Below, piece after piece: positions 1-8,606 of a DNA stretch of 8,606 nucleotides (positions within the stretch are counted from its first letter, which is position 1; every line of letters begins with the position of its first letter). Source of the DNA: Vulcanimicrobiota bacterium. Lineage in GTDB: Bacteria; Vulcanimicrobiota; Vulcanimicrobiia; Vulcanimicrobiales; Vulcanimicrobiaceae. The DNA lies in contig JABCZE010000046.1 in assembly GCA_013289785.1 (NCBI GenBank), positions 1 to 8,606 of the forward strand, given 5' to 3'. The notes below the pieces were generated by a model. That model saw nothing but the letters and a program-made list of their open reading frames with translations. It did not search any database and had not been told where the DNA came from. The position numbers and the translations under genes were made by a program.

Positions 1-1251
1 ATACGCGCGCGGTCGCGAAACTGCGATAACGTCACCTCGTTGGACGAGCCGCTCCAGCGCGCCGAGCGCCACGGCTTCAAGCAGATTGGCGGCCGTGGCA
101 ATCGCGCCCGGCTCAACGGCATCGAGTGCGTGTTCGTTTAGAACCGTGAGCACCGCTGCTTCGTCGGGACTTTCCGCATCGGCTGTGTTTGCGGACTCCG
201 CTCCTTCGACGACCCCACCGCCCAGCAGCACCATTGGCGACGGACGCCGCAACACAAACGCAACGCCGGGAAAAGCGACGACCGGCTCGCGCAAGTGCAG
301 CGTCGCGCGCACTTCGCGGCCGGGTTCGGGCACCTGCCCCGCGACGAGCGTGCCGAGCACTTCGGCCGAGCCGACGTAGGCCCGCACCGGCGTTCGGCGC
401 ACAAACAGGCCCGCGGCACTTTCCAACGGCGTGAAACGAACGGCGAAGCTTTGGCCGGCGGAAAACTCTTTGCCGACAACGGCTTGGCCTCGAGCGATCT
501 CGCGGCGATCGATGCCCGCAAGGTTTAGCGCGACGCGCGAACCTGCCTCAACTCTATCTCGAACGGCGTCGAAGACGCCGATGCTGCGAACGTGCGCCCG
601 CGCGCCGCCGGGTTCGAGCTTGAGGTCATCGCCGGTTTCGATGCTTCCCTGCATCAGCGTTCCGGTTACAACCGTGCCGAGACCGGCCAAAGTGAAGACC
701 CGATCGATCGGCAGATAGACCGGAGCCGACTGTTTACGCGGCGGCATCTCCGCCAACTCGCGACGCAACAGTTGCCGAAGCTCCGCCACGTTCTCTCCCG
801 TTAGTGCGGAGACGGGAAAAATCGGCACAGTCGCCGCGATGCTTCCCTGGAGTTGCCGTTCGATGCGACGGCACGCTTCGTCGCGCTGCGCGACCTCTAG
901 CAGGTCGATCTTGCTCGCAACGACGACGACGCGGCGCACGTTGAGAAACTGCAGGATCGCGAGATGCTCCAGCGTCTGCGGCATCACGCCTTCGTTCGCG
1001 TCGACGACGAGCAGCAGCAGCTCCATGCCCGCGGCGCCCGCAAGCATGTTATGCAGGAACCGTTCGTGGCCGGGAACGTCGACGATCCCGCCCTCGACGC
1101 CGTCGGGAAACCGCAGGTGCGCGAAACCAAGATCGAGCGTCATGCCGCGCGCGCGCTCCTCCTCCCAACGATCGGGATTGGTTCCCGTCAAAGCCTCGAC
1201 GAGCGCCGATTTGCCGTGATCGACGTGCCCAGCCGTTCCGATAACGTGCAA
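1..1251 (-). CDS. selB: Selenocysteine-specific translation elongation factor SelB (partial, C-terminus beyond the left edge)
   Basis: SelB is a GTPase that brings selenocysteyl-tRNA to the ribosome at UGA codons marked by a SECIS hairpin. Seen: 417 in-frame codons without a stop. The G domain has G1 GHVDHGKS (residues 8-15), the SelB-type switch region RARGMTLDLGFAHL (33-46), G3 DVPGHE (58-63), and G4 as SKID (113-116) in place of NKxD. EF-Tu-like domains 2 and 3 follow (for example the TLAGLGTVVTGTLMQGS stretch), and the last roughly 55 residues look like the first of the C-terminal winged helices. Family members are about 610-640 residues, so around 200 are missing. The start must be TTG at 1251: the codon just upstream in the same frame is the TAG stop of the amine oxidase, and SelB proteins typically begin just before an IGTAGHVDHGK motif. 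No Shine-Dalgarno lies close by, so reinitiation after the upstream stop is likely (inference). No selA, selD, tRNA-Sec or selenoprotein is visible in the window. Confidence 0.93.
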   Translation of the reverse strand, partial: MHVIGTAGHVDHGKSALVEALTGTNPDRWEEERARGMTLDLGFAHLRFPDGVEGGIVDVPGHERFLHNMLAGAAGMELLLLVVDANEGVMPQTLEHLAILQFLNVRRVVVVASKIDLLEVAQRDEACRRIERQLQGSIAATVPIFPVSALTGENVAELRQLLRRELAEMPPRKQSAPVYLPIDRVFTLAGLGTVVTGTLMQGSIETGDDLKLEPGGARAHVRSIGVFDAVRDRVEAGSRVALNLAGIDRREIARGQAVVGKEFSAGQSFAVRFTPLESAAGLFVRRTPVRAYVGSAEVLGTLVAGQVPEPGREVRATLHLREPVVAFPGVAFVLRRPSPMVLLGGGVVEGAESANTADAESPDEAAVLTVLNEHALDAVEPGAIATAANLLEAVALGALERLVQRGDVIAVSRPRAY

Positions 1252-2775
1252 CTACGTCCCGAACCGCGGAAATTGAATTCGATAGTCCGCGAGAATCTCT
1301 CCGGCGGCGCGAATCCCCGACTGTGCGCCGCCCTCCATGAAGCCCTGATACTCTACCGACGTGTGCTCGCCGGCGAAATGCACGCGACCTTGGGGACGCG
1401 CCTCGTGACCGGCGATCGTCGTGCACTGTCCGACGAGCCAGCACGAGTAGCTCGCCAAAATGTTCGGATCGGCTTGCGCGTTCCCGAACGTCGCGCGGCC
1501 GTTCCACGTCTGCGCGACGCCGGGCCAGATGTGCTCGAGCTGCTCGAAGAAGTCGCGCACGTGCTGCTCGACCGCGGCGGAATCGCCGATTCGCGCGTAC
1601 GGCATGGGCGGCACGTCGACCATGCCCGGCGGCCCCGCGGTAAAAACCTCAATCAGTCCGTCCCCGCCGCGTTGGCCGAGCGAGTAATCGAGTGCGCTCT
1701 GCACGCGCAGTGTCGTCCAAATCTGCCCCGTTGTCGGCTCCGGCCACGGATGCCGGGCGCGCATCCATTCGCGCCGGTCGAACTGTAGGTGGAGTTTCGT
1801 ATGGAAGCCGTAGCCGAGGTTCTCGATTGCGTTGATCTTCGCGCCATCGAAGCCGGCGCCGGAATAGTCCACCGCGCGCAGCGCGATGAACGGCAGCGCC
1901 AGCACGACGCGGTCGGCGAGCACGACGTCGGCCGCTCCGTCGTTATTGAAGGTCAACGCGTAGGCGCCGCCTTTCGACTTGCCGATGGCGGTGAGCCGCT
2001 GCCCGAGGCGGATGCTTCCGGCCGGCAGCGTTGCGGCGATTGCCTCGGGCAAGGCCTGGCTTCCCGCGGCCATGATGTAGCGCTGATCCGAATACCCAAG
2101 CACGTTGAGTTCGTGGTTCTGCGCGAACCAGCGCTGCTGGCCGAGCTGCAGCACGAGGTTGAGCGAGCTCAGCTCCTCGATCCCGCGGCCGTACTCGTTA
2201 CGATACGATTGCGCGATCAGCCGCCCCAGTTGCGAGTCGAGCCCGCGCGGCACGTATCGGACGATCCAGTCGCGCATGCTCATCGCGTCGAGCCGCCGCG
2301 CTTCCGGTGTCGCATTTGCGTAGGTCGTCGTCGGATCGACCTTCGCCAACTGCGCCTGCAGTATCGGATAGATTGCGGCAAAATCGCGGTCGGCATCGGT
2401 CATCGCATAGTAGCGGCCGCCGAGAAAACAAGTATCGCGCGCGTGCGGCGGCCGGCCTGCGTACGTGTCGAGCAAGCCGAGATTGAATCGGCGCGCGAGC
2501 GCGTGCATCGCGAGATGCGTCGAGTCGATCATCGCGCCGCACCACTCAGTGTGCTGCCCGTCGTCCCAATACGCGCGCTCCGAGTGCATGCGGCCGCCGA
2601 CGCGGTTGGCGGAATCGTAGAGGGTCGCGGCGATGCCGGCATCGCGCAGGCGGCGCGCCGTCACCAGTCCGGCGATGCCCGCTCCCACGATGACGATGCG
2701 CTCTTGCCGGCGCGGACCGGCCGCCACCGTCCCGAGCACCGCCGCCGAGCCTGCAAGAAAGGCATGCCGTTTCAC
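1252..2775 (-). CDS. Exported flavin-containing amine oxidase (monoamine/polyamine oxidase family)
   Basis: A 507-residue FAD enzyme predicted to oxidise an amine to imine/aldehyde with release of hydrogen peroxide; the substrate is unknown. Seen: the dinucleotide-binding motif VGAGIAG (30-36), then YDSANRVGGR (53-62), the family's second FAD motif with Asp where Glu is usual, and near the C-terminus FAGEHTSVEYQGFMEGG (467-483) followed by AQSGIRAA, the flavin-binding end of the amine oxidase fold. No Cys sits in the C-terminal motif, so FAD is probably not covalently bound as in mammalian MAO. The N-terminus KRHAFLAGSAAVLGTVAAG looks like a Tat-type leader (RHxFLAGS where RRxFLAGS is usual), which suggests export. 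The GTG start at 2775 is preferred: it follows the receptor stop by one base and opens directly on the signal peptide, whereas an ATG at 2865 would add 30 residues encoded inside the receptor gene. No clear ribosome-binding site is present, so translational coupling is likely. L-amino-acid oxidase is an alternative activity in the same superfamily. Confidence 0.92.
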   Translation of the reverse strand: MKRHAFLAGSAAVLGTVAAGPRRQERIVIVGAGIAGLVTARRLRDAGIAATLYDSANRVGGRMHSERAYWDDGQHTEWCGAMIDSTHLAMHALARRFNLGLLDTYAGRPPHARDTCFLGGRYYAMTDADRDFAAIYPILQAQLAKVDPTTTYANATPEARRLDAMSMRDWIVRYVPRGLDSQLGRLIAQSYRNEYGRGIEELSSLNLVLQLGQQRWFAQNHELNVLGYSDQRYIMAAGSQALPEAIAATLPAGSIRLGQRLTAIGKSKGGAYALTFNNDGAADVVLADRVVLALPFIALRAVDYSGAGFDGAKINAIENLGYGFHTKLHLQFDRREWMRARHPWPEPTTGQIWTTLRVQSALDYSLGQRGGDGLIEVFTAGPPGMVDVPPMPYARIGDSAAVEQHVRDFFEQLEHIWPGVAQTWNGRATFGNAQADPNILASYSCWLVGQCTTIAGHEARPQGRVHFAGEHTSVEYQGFMEGGAQSGIRAAGEILADYRIQFPRFGT

Positions 2776-2776
2776 A

Positions 2777-5700
2777 CTATAGCTTGACGCTGAGGTCGGC
2801 GAAGAAACCGAACGGCTGCCGCACCGACGAGATGCCGACCTCGGTAATGTTGTAGAACGTTCCATAAGGATAGCGCAGTTGCGCGGGCGGATTCTTCACG
2901 AAGTTTCCCGCCGGAGCGAGGATATTCGACGGCAGATTCGAGTAGACGCACGTCACCGAGTTGTCCCACGCGTATCCGCGCTGAAAGCACTGGTTGTAGA
3001 GGTTGACGGCTTGCACCGTGAGCGTCGTGCGCGGACTGACGTCGTAGCTGGCCTGCAGGTTGAGCGTCAGCTCGGCGGGCTGAATAAACGCTCCGAGATT
3101 ATCGAAATGCCCGCTATAGGGATCGGGTAGGAAGATCGCGCCGGCCGAACCGCCCGAACAGGTCTTACCCGGCGTCAACGGCGTGTTACCGGGCTCGCGC
3201 GCGCATGTCTGTGGCACGTAGCCGGGCCATACCAGCGGCGAGCCGTAGTTCGAGCCATCGCTGTAATGCAGCGACGGCGTTACCGCGAATCGCCCGTGCC
3301 GATAGTTCAGGATGAGTGAGGCGACGTCGGGGACTTCGTAGCCGTTGGCCGCGTTGAAGGGGCTGGGTATCACGTCGTACGGCGTGTACCACCCGCTCGG
3401 GTCGAAGAGCGGCTGCAGCGCGTCGCGGTAGTAGGGGTTGGGAATCTCGAGCCGCCCGTGATCGCGCGTACCCGATTGCGTATTGCGCAGAACCGCCTCG
3501 GCGTTGCCGGCATACGCGCCGCTGCCGCAGGCCGCCCAGTTCGGCGACGACTTCGTGACCCTCGCGCACGCCGCGGTATAGGAGTTGTACAGCTCGACCT
3601 GCGTGTTGAGCGCGTCGATCACGCTCACTCCGTTGATCGGCGAGAAGCGGATCTGGTTCTCCGTGTGCGTGTAGGAGAGCTGCGACGAAAAGCCGTCGCG
3701 GCTGAAGTCGCCATACTGCAGCGAGAACTCGGCGCCGTAGGAACGCTGCGTACCGGCGTTGAGCCCGGCGAGCGTCCCTTCAACGGGATTGATCGCTTGG
3801 AACTGCAGCTCATTGCTCGTATTACGGTAGAACGGCGTGATCTTGTACGACAGCTTCGTACCCTTCACGTGCTTCTCGAGCGAAAGGTCGAAGTTGTCCG
3901 ACGTATCGGGGGAGATGTCGTGGTCGGGCGTATGGTAGCCGTACGGATAGAACTGCGCGATGAAGGACGCGAGATTTTGCTGAAAGGTGTTGTACTGGTA
4001 GTACGACGAGCCCTCGGCGCGCGCGTACTTGCCGGCCGACCCGCGGATCACCGTATCTTGGTCGAGCGTATACGTAAACGAGAGACGCGGCTGAAAGACG
4101 TAGGCGACTTGTTCTCCCGCACCCACGTTATACAGGCCGAGACCCGGATCGGTGAGCGGCGCGAATCCGGGCGAACAGCTCCCGAGCCGATCGTGCTTTG
4201 AATTCCAGCGCCATTGCGTCGCCTTTCCGGGCGCGCCGCAAAACTCGTTATTGTACGCGTCGAACCAAAACTGACGCGCGGGGTAGCCGTTCTCGAGGTC
4301 GTTCGTAAAGTAGGCGAAGCGGTCGATGCGCGCGCCCAGGTTGACGACGAGCCGGTCGTTGGGCTGCCAGAGATCGGTGATTGCCGCGGAGCCGAATCGG
4401 GGCGTGACGTTATCGACTTGCGCGCTGGAACCGTTCTCGGTCATCATCCAGCGCGCGCCGGCGAGCGCAGCCGGCGAGGTGCCGGGCGCGTAGCCGGGCG
4501 TCAGGTTGAAACTGTACTTACCTTCTCCCGGATAGCAGCCGCCGGGTGAAAGGCATCCGCCCTGGCTCCCTGCATCGAAGCAGCTCCACGGCTGGCCGGT
4601 CGTGTAGTTGTAACACTTGCCGTTGGGCGTGCCGTAGCTGGATAGGATCGTGCCGAGGCCCGTTGGCGCGAGGCTCGTCGTGAAGGGATCGGTCGAGCTG
4701 AAGGCCGCGTTATATGTTTGCAAGCGCTGCGTCATGTACGACGCTTCCGCGGTGAGCAGATTCTGGGTCGAGAGTTGATTGGCGTAGATCAGGCTGCTGC
4801 CGTAACCATGCTCGTAGACTTCGTAATCGGCCGGATCAGAGCCAAAGACGAGCTGCGCGCTGTTGGGGCCGTTGATGAACCAGTTCGAGTACGCGCCCCA
4901 GACCAGCGCGCGCAAATACGAGCGCGAGTCGAAGTTTTTTTGGTACTGGAGCTTCTCGATCGAATAGCCGTTCCAGTTGCCGTCGCGATCGCTCGGGTCG
5001 ATCGGGCCGCCCACCGCGCGGTCCGTCGGACTGCTGGGAAAGAGCCCGACGCCGACGGCATTGGGGTTGGGCGCTTGCATCAGCCCGCCGCGATAATAGA
5101 GCGAGTCGAGATACGGCATCGGATACCCGATGCCGGTCTCGTTGCCGGTCGCCGGCGTGTAGCCGATGTCGTTGGCCGAGCTGTAAAACTGGGCGGCAAT
5201 GCCGCCGGTGACGTAGAGCAACTGCACGTCGTCGCGCAGCGGCGAGTCGCGGTGCGGAATGCCGATGTGCAAATTGACCACGTTTTCGCGATCGAAATCC
5301 GCGGCCTGTGCGTAGCTATATCCCGGCTGGGCGATGAATCCGTAGTTCGGCGCCTTTCCGCCCGAGCCGTCGAGAATGTTGTAGACGTTATTATTGCTCG
5401 GCACCGAGAGCGGATAGAAGTAGAGCGGCTCGCTGACCGCGCCGAATTGATCGCCGTAACGGAAGGTCTGATTCGTGCCCGACAAGCCGACGTAATACGA
5501 AAAATTCCGGTCGGGTGTTGCTCCGGCGACTTCGACGGTGGCTTGATGGTAGTAGGCCGGCCCGCCGATGCCAAAGTCGGCACTAGCATAGCCGGGAAAG
5601 GTACCGGTCTTGATGACTTGGTTGATGTAGCCCGCGAGACCGGACGAGTTGGACGTGGCCGGCGTGCCGCCCGTATAGACTTGCACCTCCTGATTTCCCA

Positions 5701-6331
5701 ACGACGTCAGCGTAGCAATCGGAGCGAGATCCGACTGGCGCGTCGTCGGAATACCATCGAACTCGTAGGCAACTTGGTCGACGTCGCCTCCACGAATGTA
5801 CACGCTCTGATACCAGCCTTGCTGGTTTGAAGGAATATTGACGCCGGGGGCGCTCGCGATCGCGCCGTACGCCTGCGTCAACGAGCCCGAACCCGAGAGC
5901 GTCGCGGCCGCCTTCTGTCCGGCAGAGTTAATCGAAAAGACGTCGCTGGTTACCCCCGAGTGCACCAGTGACTGCGCCGACCGGGACGTCGTGCGCGCGA
6001 TCGTCCGCAGCGTTTTTTGCAGGGTGAGCGCGACCGTTGCCGACTGGTCGGCCGCGATCGTGACGCCGGGTGCAGATTGCGGATCGTAACCGGGTTTTGA
6101 CGCGTTGACGGTATAGGTGTCGGGCTGTAGGGATATGAACGAGAAGGCGCCCGCGGAGTCCGAGACGGATTGCGCGGTCTGCGAGGGCGAAACCGCGGTA
6201 ACGGTCGCCCCGGCGATGGGCGCGTGGGTTGCCGCGTCGACCACCCGGCCGCGCAGCGTACCCGTCGTTCCCGCTCTCGCTTCGATAGGCATGGCAACCA
6301 GGATGACGAGCGCGACAATTCGCTTGAGCAC
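2777..6331 (-). CDS. TonB-dependent outer-membrane receptor with N-terminal carboxypeptidase-regulatory-like domain
   Basis: A gated outer-membrane transporter of 1184 residues, larger than ordinary siderophore receptors and in the size range of carbohydrate- or peptide-type receptors. Seen: a signal peptide (LKRIVALVILVAMPIEARA, probable cleavage after residue 20); a CarboxypepD_reg-like beta domain (about 24-106; GTLRGRVVDAATHAPIAGAT, then PDTYTVNASKPGY); a plug domain (about 130-240) with YIRGGDVDQVAYEFDGIP (178-195) and EVQVYTGG; then a long beta-barrel rich in Tyr, Asn and Gly, ending GFFADLSVKL with Leu rather than the usual aromatic residue. No convincing TonB box was found. All twelve cysteines lie in the barrel half in close pairs (573/584, 593/599, 698/719, 922/935, 1043/1058, 1115/1128), as expected for disulfide-closed outer loops. 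The GTG start at 6331 has GAGGAGG just upstream. It is the first gene of the minus-strand unit, and its substrate cannot be read from sequence; an amine or peptide is a guess from the neighbours. Confidence 0.95.
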   Translation of the reverse strand: MLKRIVALVILVAMPIEARAGTTGTLRGRVVDAATHAPIAGATVTAVSPSQTAQSVSDSAGAFSFISLQPDTYTVNASKPGYDPQSAPGVTIAADQSATVALTLQKTLRTIARTTSRSAQSLVHSGVTSDVFSINSAGQKAAATLSGSGSLTQAYGAIASAPGVNIPSNQQGWYQSVYIRGGDVDQVAYEFDGIPTTRQSDLAPIATLTSLGNQEVQVYTGGTPATSNSSGLAGYINQVIKTGTFPGYASADFGIGGPAYYHQATVEVAGATPDRNFSYYVGLSGTNQTFRYGDQFGAVSEPLYFYPLSVPSNNNVYNILDGSGGKAPNYGFIAQPGYSYAQAADFDRENVVNLHIGIPHRDSPLRDDVQLLYVTGGIAAQFYSSANDIGYTPATGNETGIGYPMPYLDSLYYRGGLMQAPNPNAVGVGLFPSSPTDRAVGGPIDPSDRDGNWNGYSIEKLQYQKNFDSRSYLRALVWGAYSNWFINGPNSAQLVFGSDPADYEVYEHGYGSSLIYANQLSTQNLLTAEASYMTQRLQTYNAAFSSTDPFTTSLAPTGLGTILSSYGTPNGKCYNYTTGQPWSCFDAGSQGGCLSPGGCYPGEGKYSFNLTPGYAPGTSPAALAGARWMMTENGSSAQVDNVTPRFGSAAITDLWQPNDRLVVNLGARIDRFAYFTNDLENGYPARQFWFDAYNNEFCGAPGKATQWRWNSKHDRLGSCSPGFAPLTDPGLGLYNVGAGEQVAYVFQPRLSFTYTLDQDTVIRGSAGKYARAEGSSYYQYNTFQQNLASFIAQFYPYGYHTPDHDISPDTSDNFDLSLEKHVKGTKLSYKITPFYRNTSNELQFQAINPVEGTLAGLNAGTQRSYGAEFSLQYGDFSRDGFSSQLSYTHTENQIRFSPINGVSVIDALNTQVELYNSYTAACARVTKSSPNWAACGSGAYAGNAEAVLRNTQSGTRDHGRLEIPNPYYRDALQPLFDPSGWYTPYDVIPSPFNAANGYEVPDVASLILNYRHGRFAVTPSLHYSDGSNYGSPLVWPGYVPQTCAREPGNTPLTPGKTCSGGSAGAIFLPDPYSGHFDNLGAFIQPAELTLNLQASYDVSPRTTLTVQAVNLYNQCFQRGYAWDNSVTCVYSNLPSNILAPAGNFVKNPPAQLRYPYGTFYNITEVGISSVRQPFGFFADLSVKL

Positions 6332-6334
6332 GTG

Positions 6335-6341
6335 CCTCCTC
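6335..6341 (-). promoter_or_regulatory. Ribosome-binding site of the TonB-dependent receptor
   Basis: Read on the minus strand, GAGGAGG ends three bases before the GTG at 6331. Pairing through the first GAGG gives a more usual spacing of six bases. This strong site, together with the signal peptide that begins at once after the GTG, fixes the receptor start. Confidence 0.7.
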
Positions 6342-6374
6342 GACGGCCAACCAGGGCCCTAAAGATGACCGCCT

Positions 6375-6393
6375 TTACATGCGCCGAATGTAA
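6375..6393. promoter_or_regulatory. Candidate operator: perfect inverted repeat TTACAT-N7-ATGTAA
   Basis: Two perfect 6-bp arms, TTACAT (6375-6380) and ATGTAA (6388-6393), flank a 7-bp spacer, near the middle of the divergent intergenic region. The arms are AT-rich in a GC-rich background, and the 19-bp dyad overlaps the possible -10 elements of both units. The size and symmetry suit a dimeric regulator of the TetR, GntR or LysR type binding across the promoters. Binding, regulator and effector are inference, and no regulator gene is seen in the window. Confidence 0.45.
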
Positions 6394-6420
6394 CTTCCTC
6401 GCCACCGCCAGAATCAACAC

Positions 6421-6426
6421 GTGAGG
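6421..6426 (+). promoter_or_regulatory. Ribosome-binding site of gabT
   Basis: GTGAGG lies two bases before the TTG start. The spacing from GAGG is short, but GTGA can pair with the distal part of the anti-Shine-Dalgarno (as in AGGAGGTGA), which leaves four bases to the start. No ATG, GTG or TTG occurs in this frame between the upstream in-frame TGA (6366-6368) and 6429, so TTG is the earliest possible start. Confidence 0.5.
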
Positions 6427-6428
6427 CT

Positions 6429-8606
<2,178 letters not shown>

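Larger units (their letters stand above)
6332..6428. promoter_or_regulatory. Divergent promoter region between the receptor and gabT units
   Basis: This 97-bp gap is the only intergenic space in the window and must hold the start signals for at least the first gene on each side. For gabT, ATGACC (6365-6370) and TGTAAC (6389-6394), 18 bases apart, each match 4 of 6 positions of the sigma-70 consensus and would give a leader of about 30 bases. For the receptor, on the minus strand, TTGATT (6417-6412) and TACATT (6392-6387), 19 bases apart, are a weak candidate. Both -10 candidates fall on the inverted repeat at 6375-6393. No small ORF, RNA gene or terminator was recognised. Promoter hexamers are weak evidence in a lineage whose sigma factors are unknown. 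Confidence 0.5.

Noticed and set aside
1001..1025. Short GAC/GAG/CAG trinucleotide runs
   Set aside because: They encode the hydrophobic strand LLLLVVD and neighbours in the SelB G domain, so codon repetition explains them.
1..1251. EF-Tu or another translational GTPase as identity of the left gene
   Set aside because: The RGMTLDLGFA switch region, the start just before IGTAGHVDHGKS and the C-terminal winged-helix-like extension fit SelB and not EF-Tu.
964..2787. Two long plus-strand open frames (964-1788 and 1789-2787) opposite selB and the amine oxidase
   Set aside because: They lie antisense to genes with clear family motifs, have Arg/Ala/Val-rich composition typical of GC-rich shadow frames, and show no domain or leader.
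4718..5830. A 370-residue plus-strand open frame opposite the receptor gene
   Set aside because: It mirrors the receptor's codon pattern, is dominated by Arg, Val, Ala and Asp, and has no recognisable motif.
1252..6331. Selenocysteine codons in the genes next to selB
   Set aside because: The receptor and oxidase frames contain no in-frame TGA, and each ends in TAG, so neither is a selenoprotein.
6353..6360. 8-bp palindrome AGGGCCCT in the intergenic region
   Set aside because: It has no spacer, is GC-rich like the background, and is close enough to chance that no role can be supported.
6332..6428. tRNA-Sec, riboswitch or small RNA in the intergenic gap
   Set aside because: The gap is only 97 bases; no cloverleaf, no terminator hairpin with a T-run and no known aptamer pattern could be seen.

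Overview
The window is a GC-rich, almost fully coding stretch of a diderm bacterial chromosome: five protein genes in two divergent, tightly packed transcription units on either side of one 97-bp intergenic region (6332-6428). A very large TonB-dependent outer-membrane receptor shows that the cell has an outer membrane. The receptor type (N-terminal carboxypeptidase-regulatory-like domain, long Gly/Tyr/Asn-rich barrel) together with the GC-rich composition recalls uncultured, environmental lineages such as Vulcanimicrobiota/Eremiobacterota or Acidobacteriota. That placement is an inference from general resemblance and has not been tested.

Minus-strand unit, in order of transcription: (1) TonB-dependent receptor, 6331 to 2777; (2) exported flavin-containing amine oxidase, 2775 to 1252; (3) selB, the selenocysteine-specific elongation factor, from 1251 and running off the left edge. 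One base separates genes 1 and 2 and none separates genes 2 and 3. The two downstream genes lack an obvious Shine-Dalgarno sequence, so they look translationally coupled to the gene before them.

Plus-strand unit: (4) gabT, 4-aminobutyrate aminotransferase, 6429-7682, overlapping by an ATGA junction (5) patA/ygjG, putrescine aminotransferase, from 7679 and running off the right edge. These two enzymes bracket the transaminase route of putrescine degradation: putrescine to 4-aminobutanal by PatA, then, after an aldehyde dehydrogenase not seen here, GABA to succinate semialdehyde by GabT.

The intergenic region holds a perfect 6-bp inverted repeat with a 7-bp spacer (6375-6393) that overlaps plausible promoter elements. 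It is a candidate operator for one or both units. The most interesting reading is that an outer-membrane receptor and an exported amine oxidase face, and may be co-regulated with, a cytoplasmic polyamine/GABA catabolic operon, so that the locus could be an amine acquisition and oxidation module. selB joined to the receptor/oxidase unit is an odd partner. Four of the five genes start with GTG or TTG. No RNA genes, mobile elements, CRISPR arrays or clear terminators were seen.
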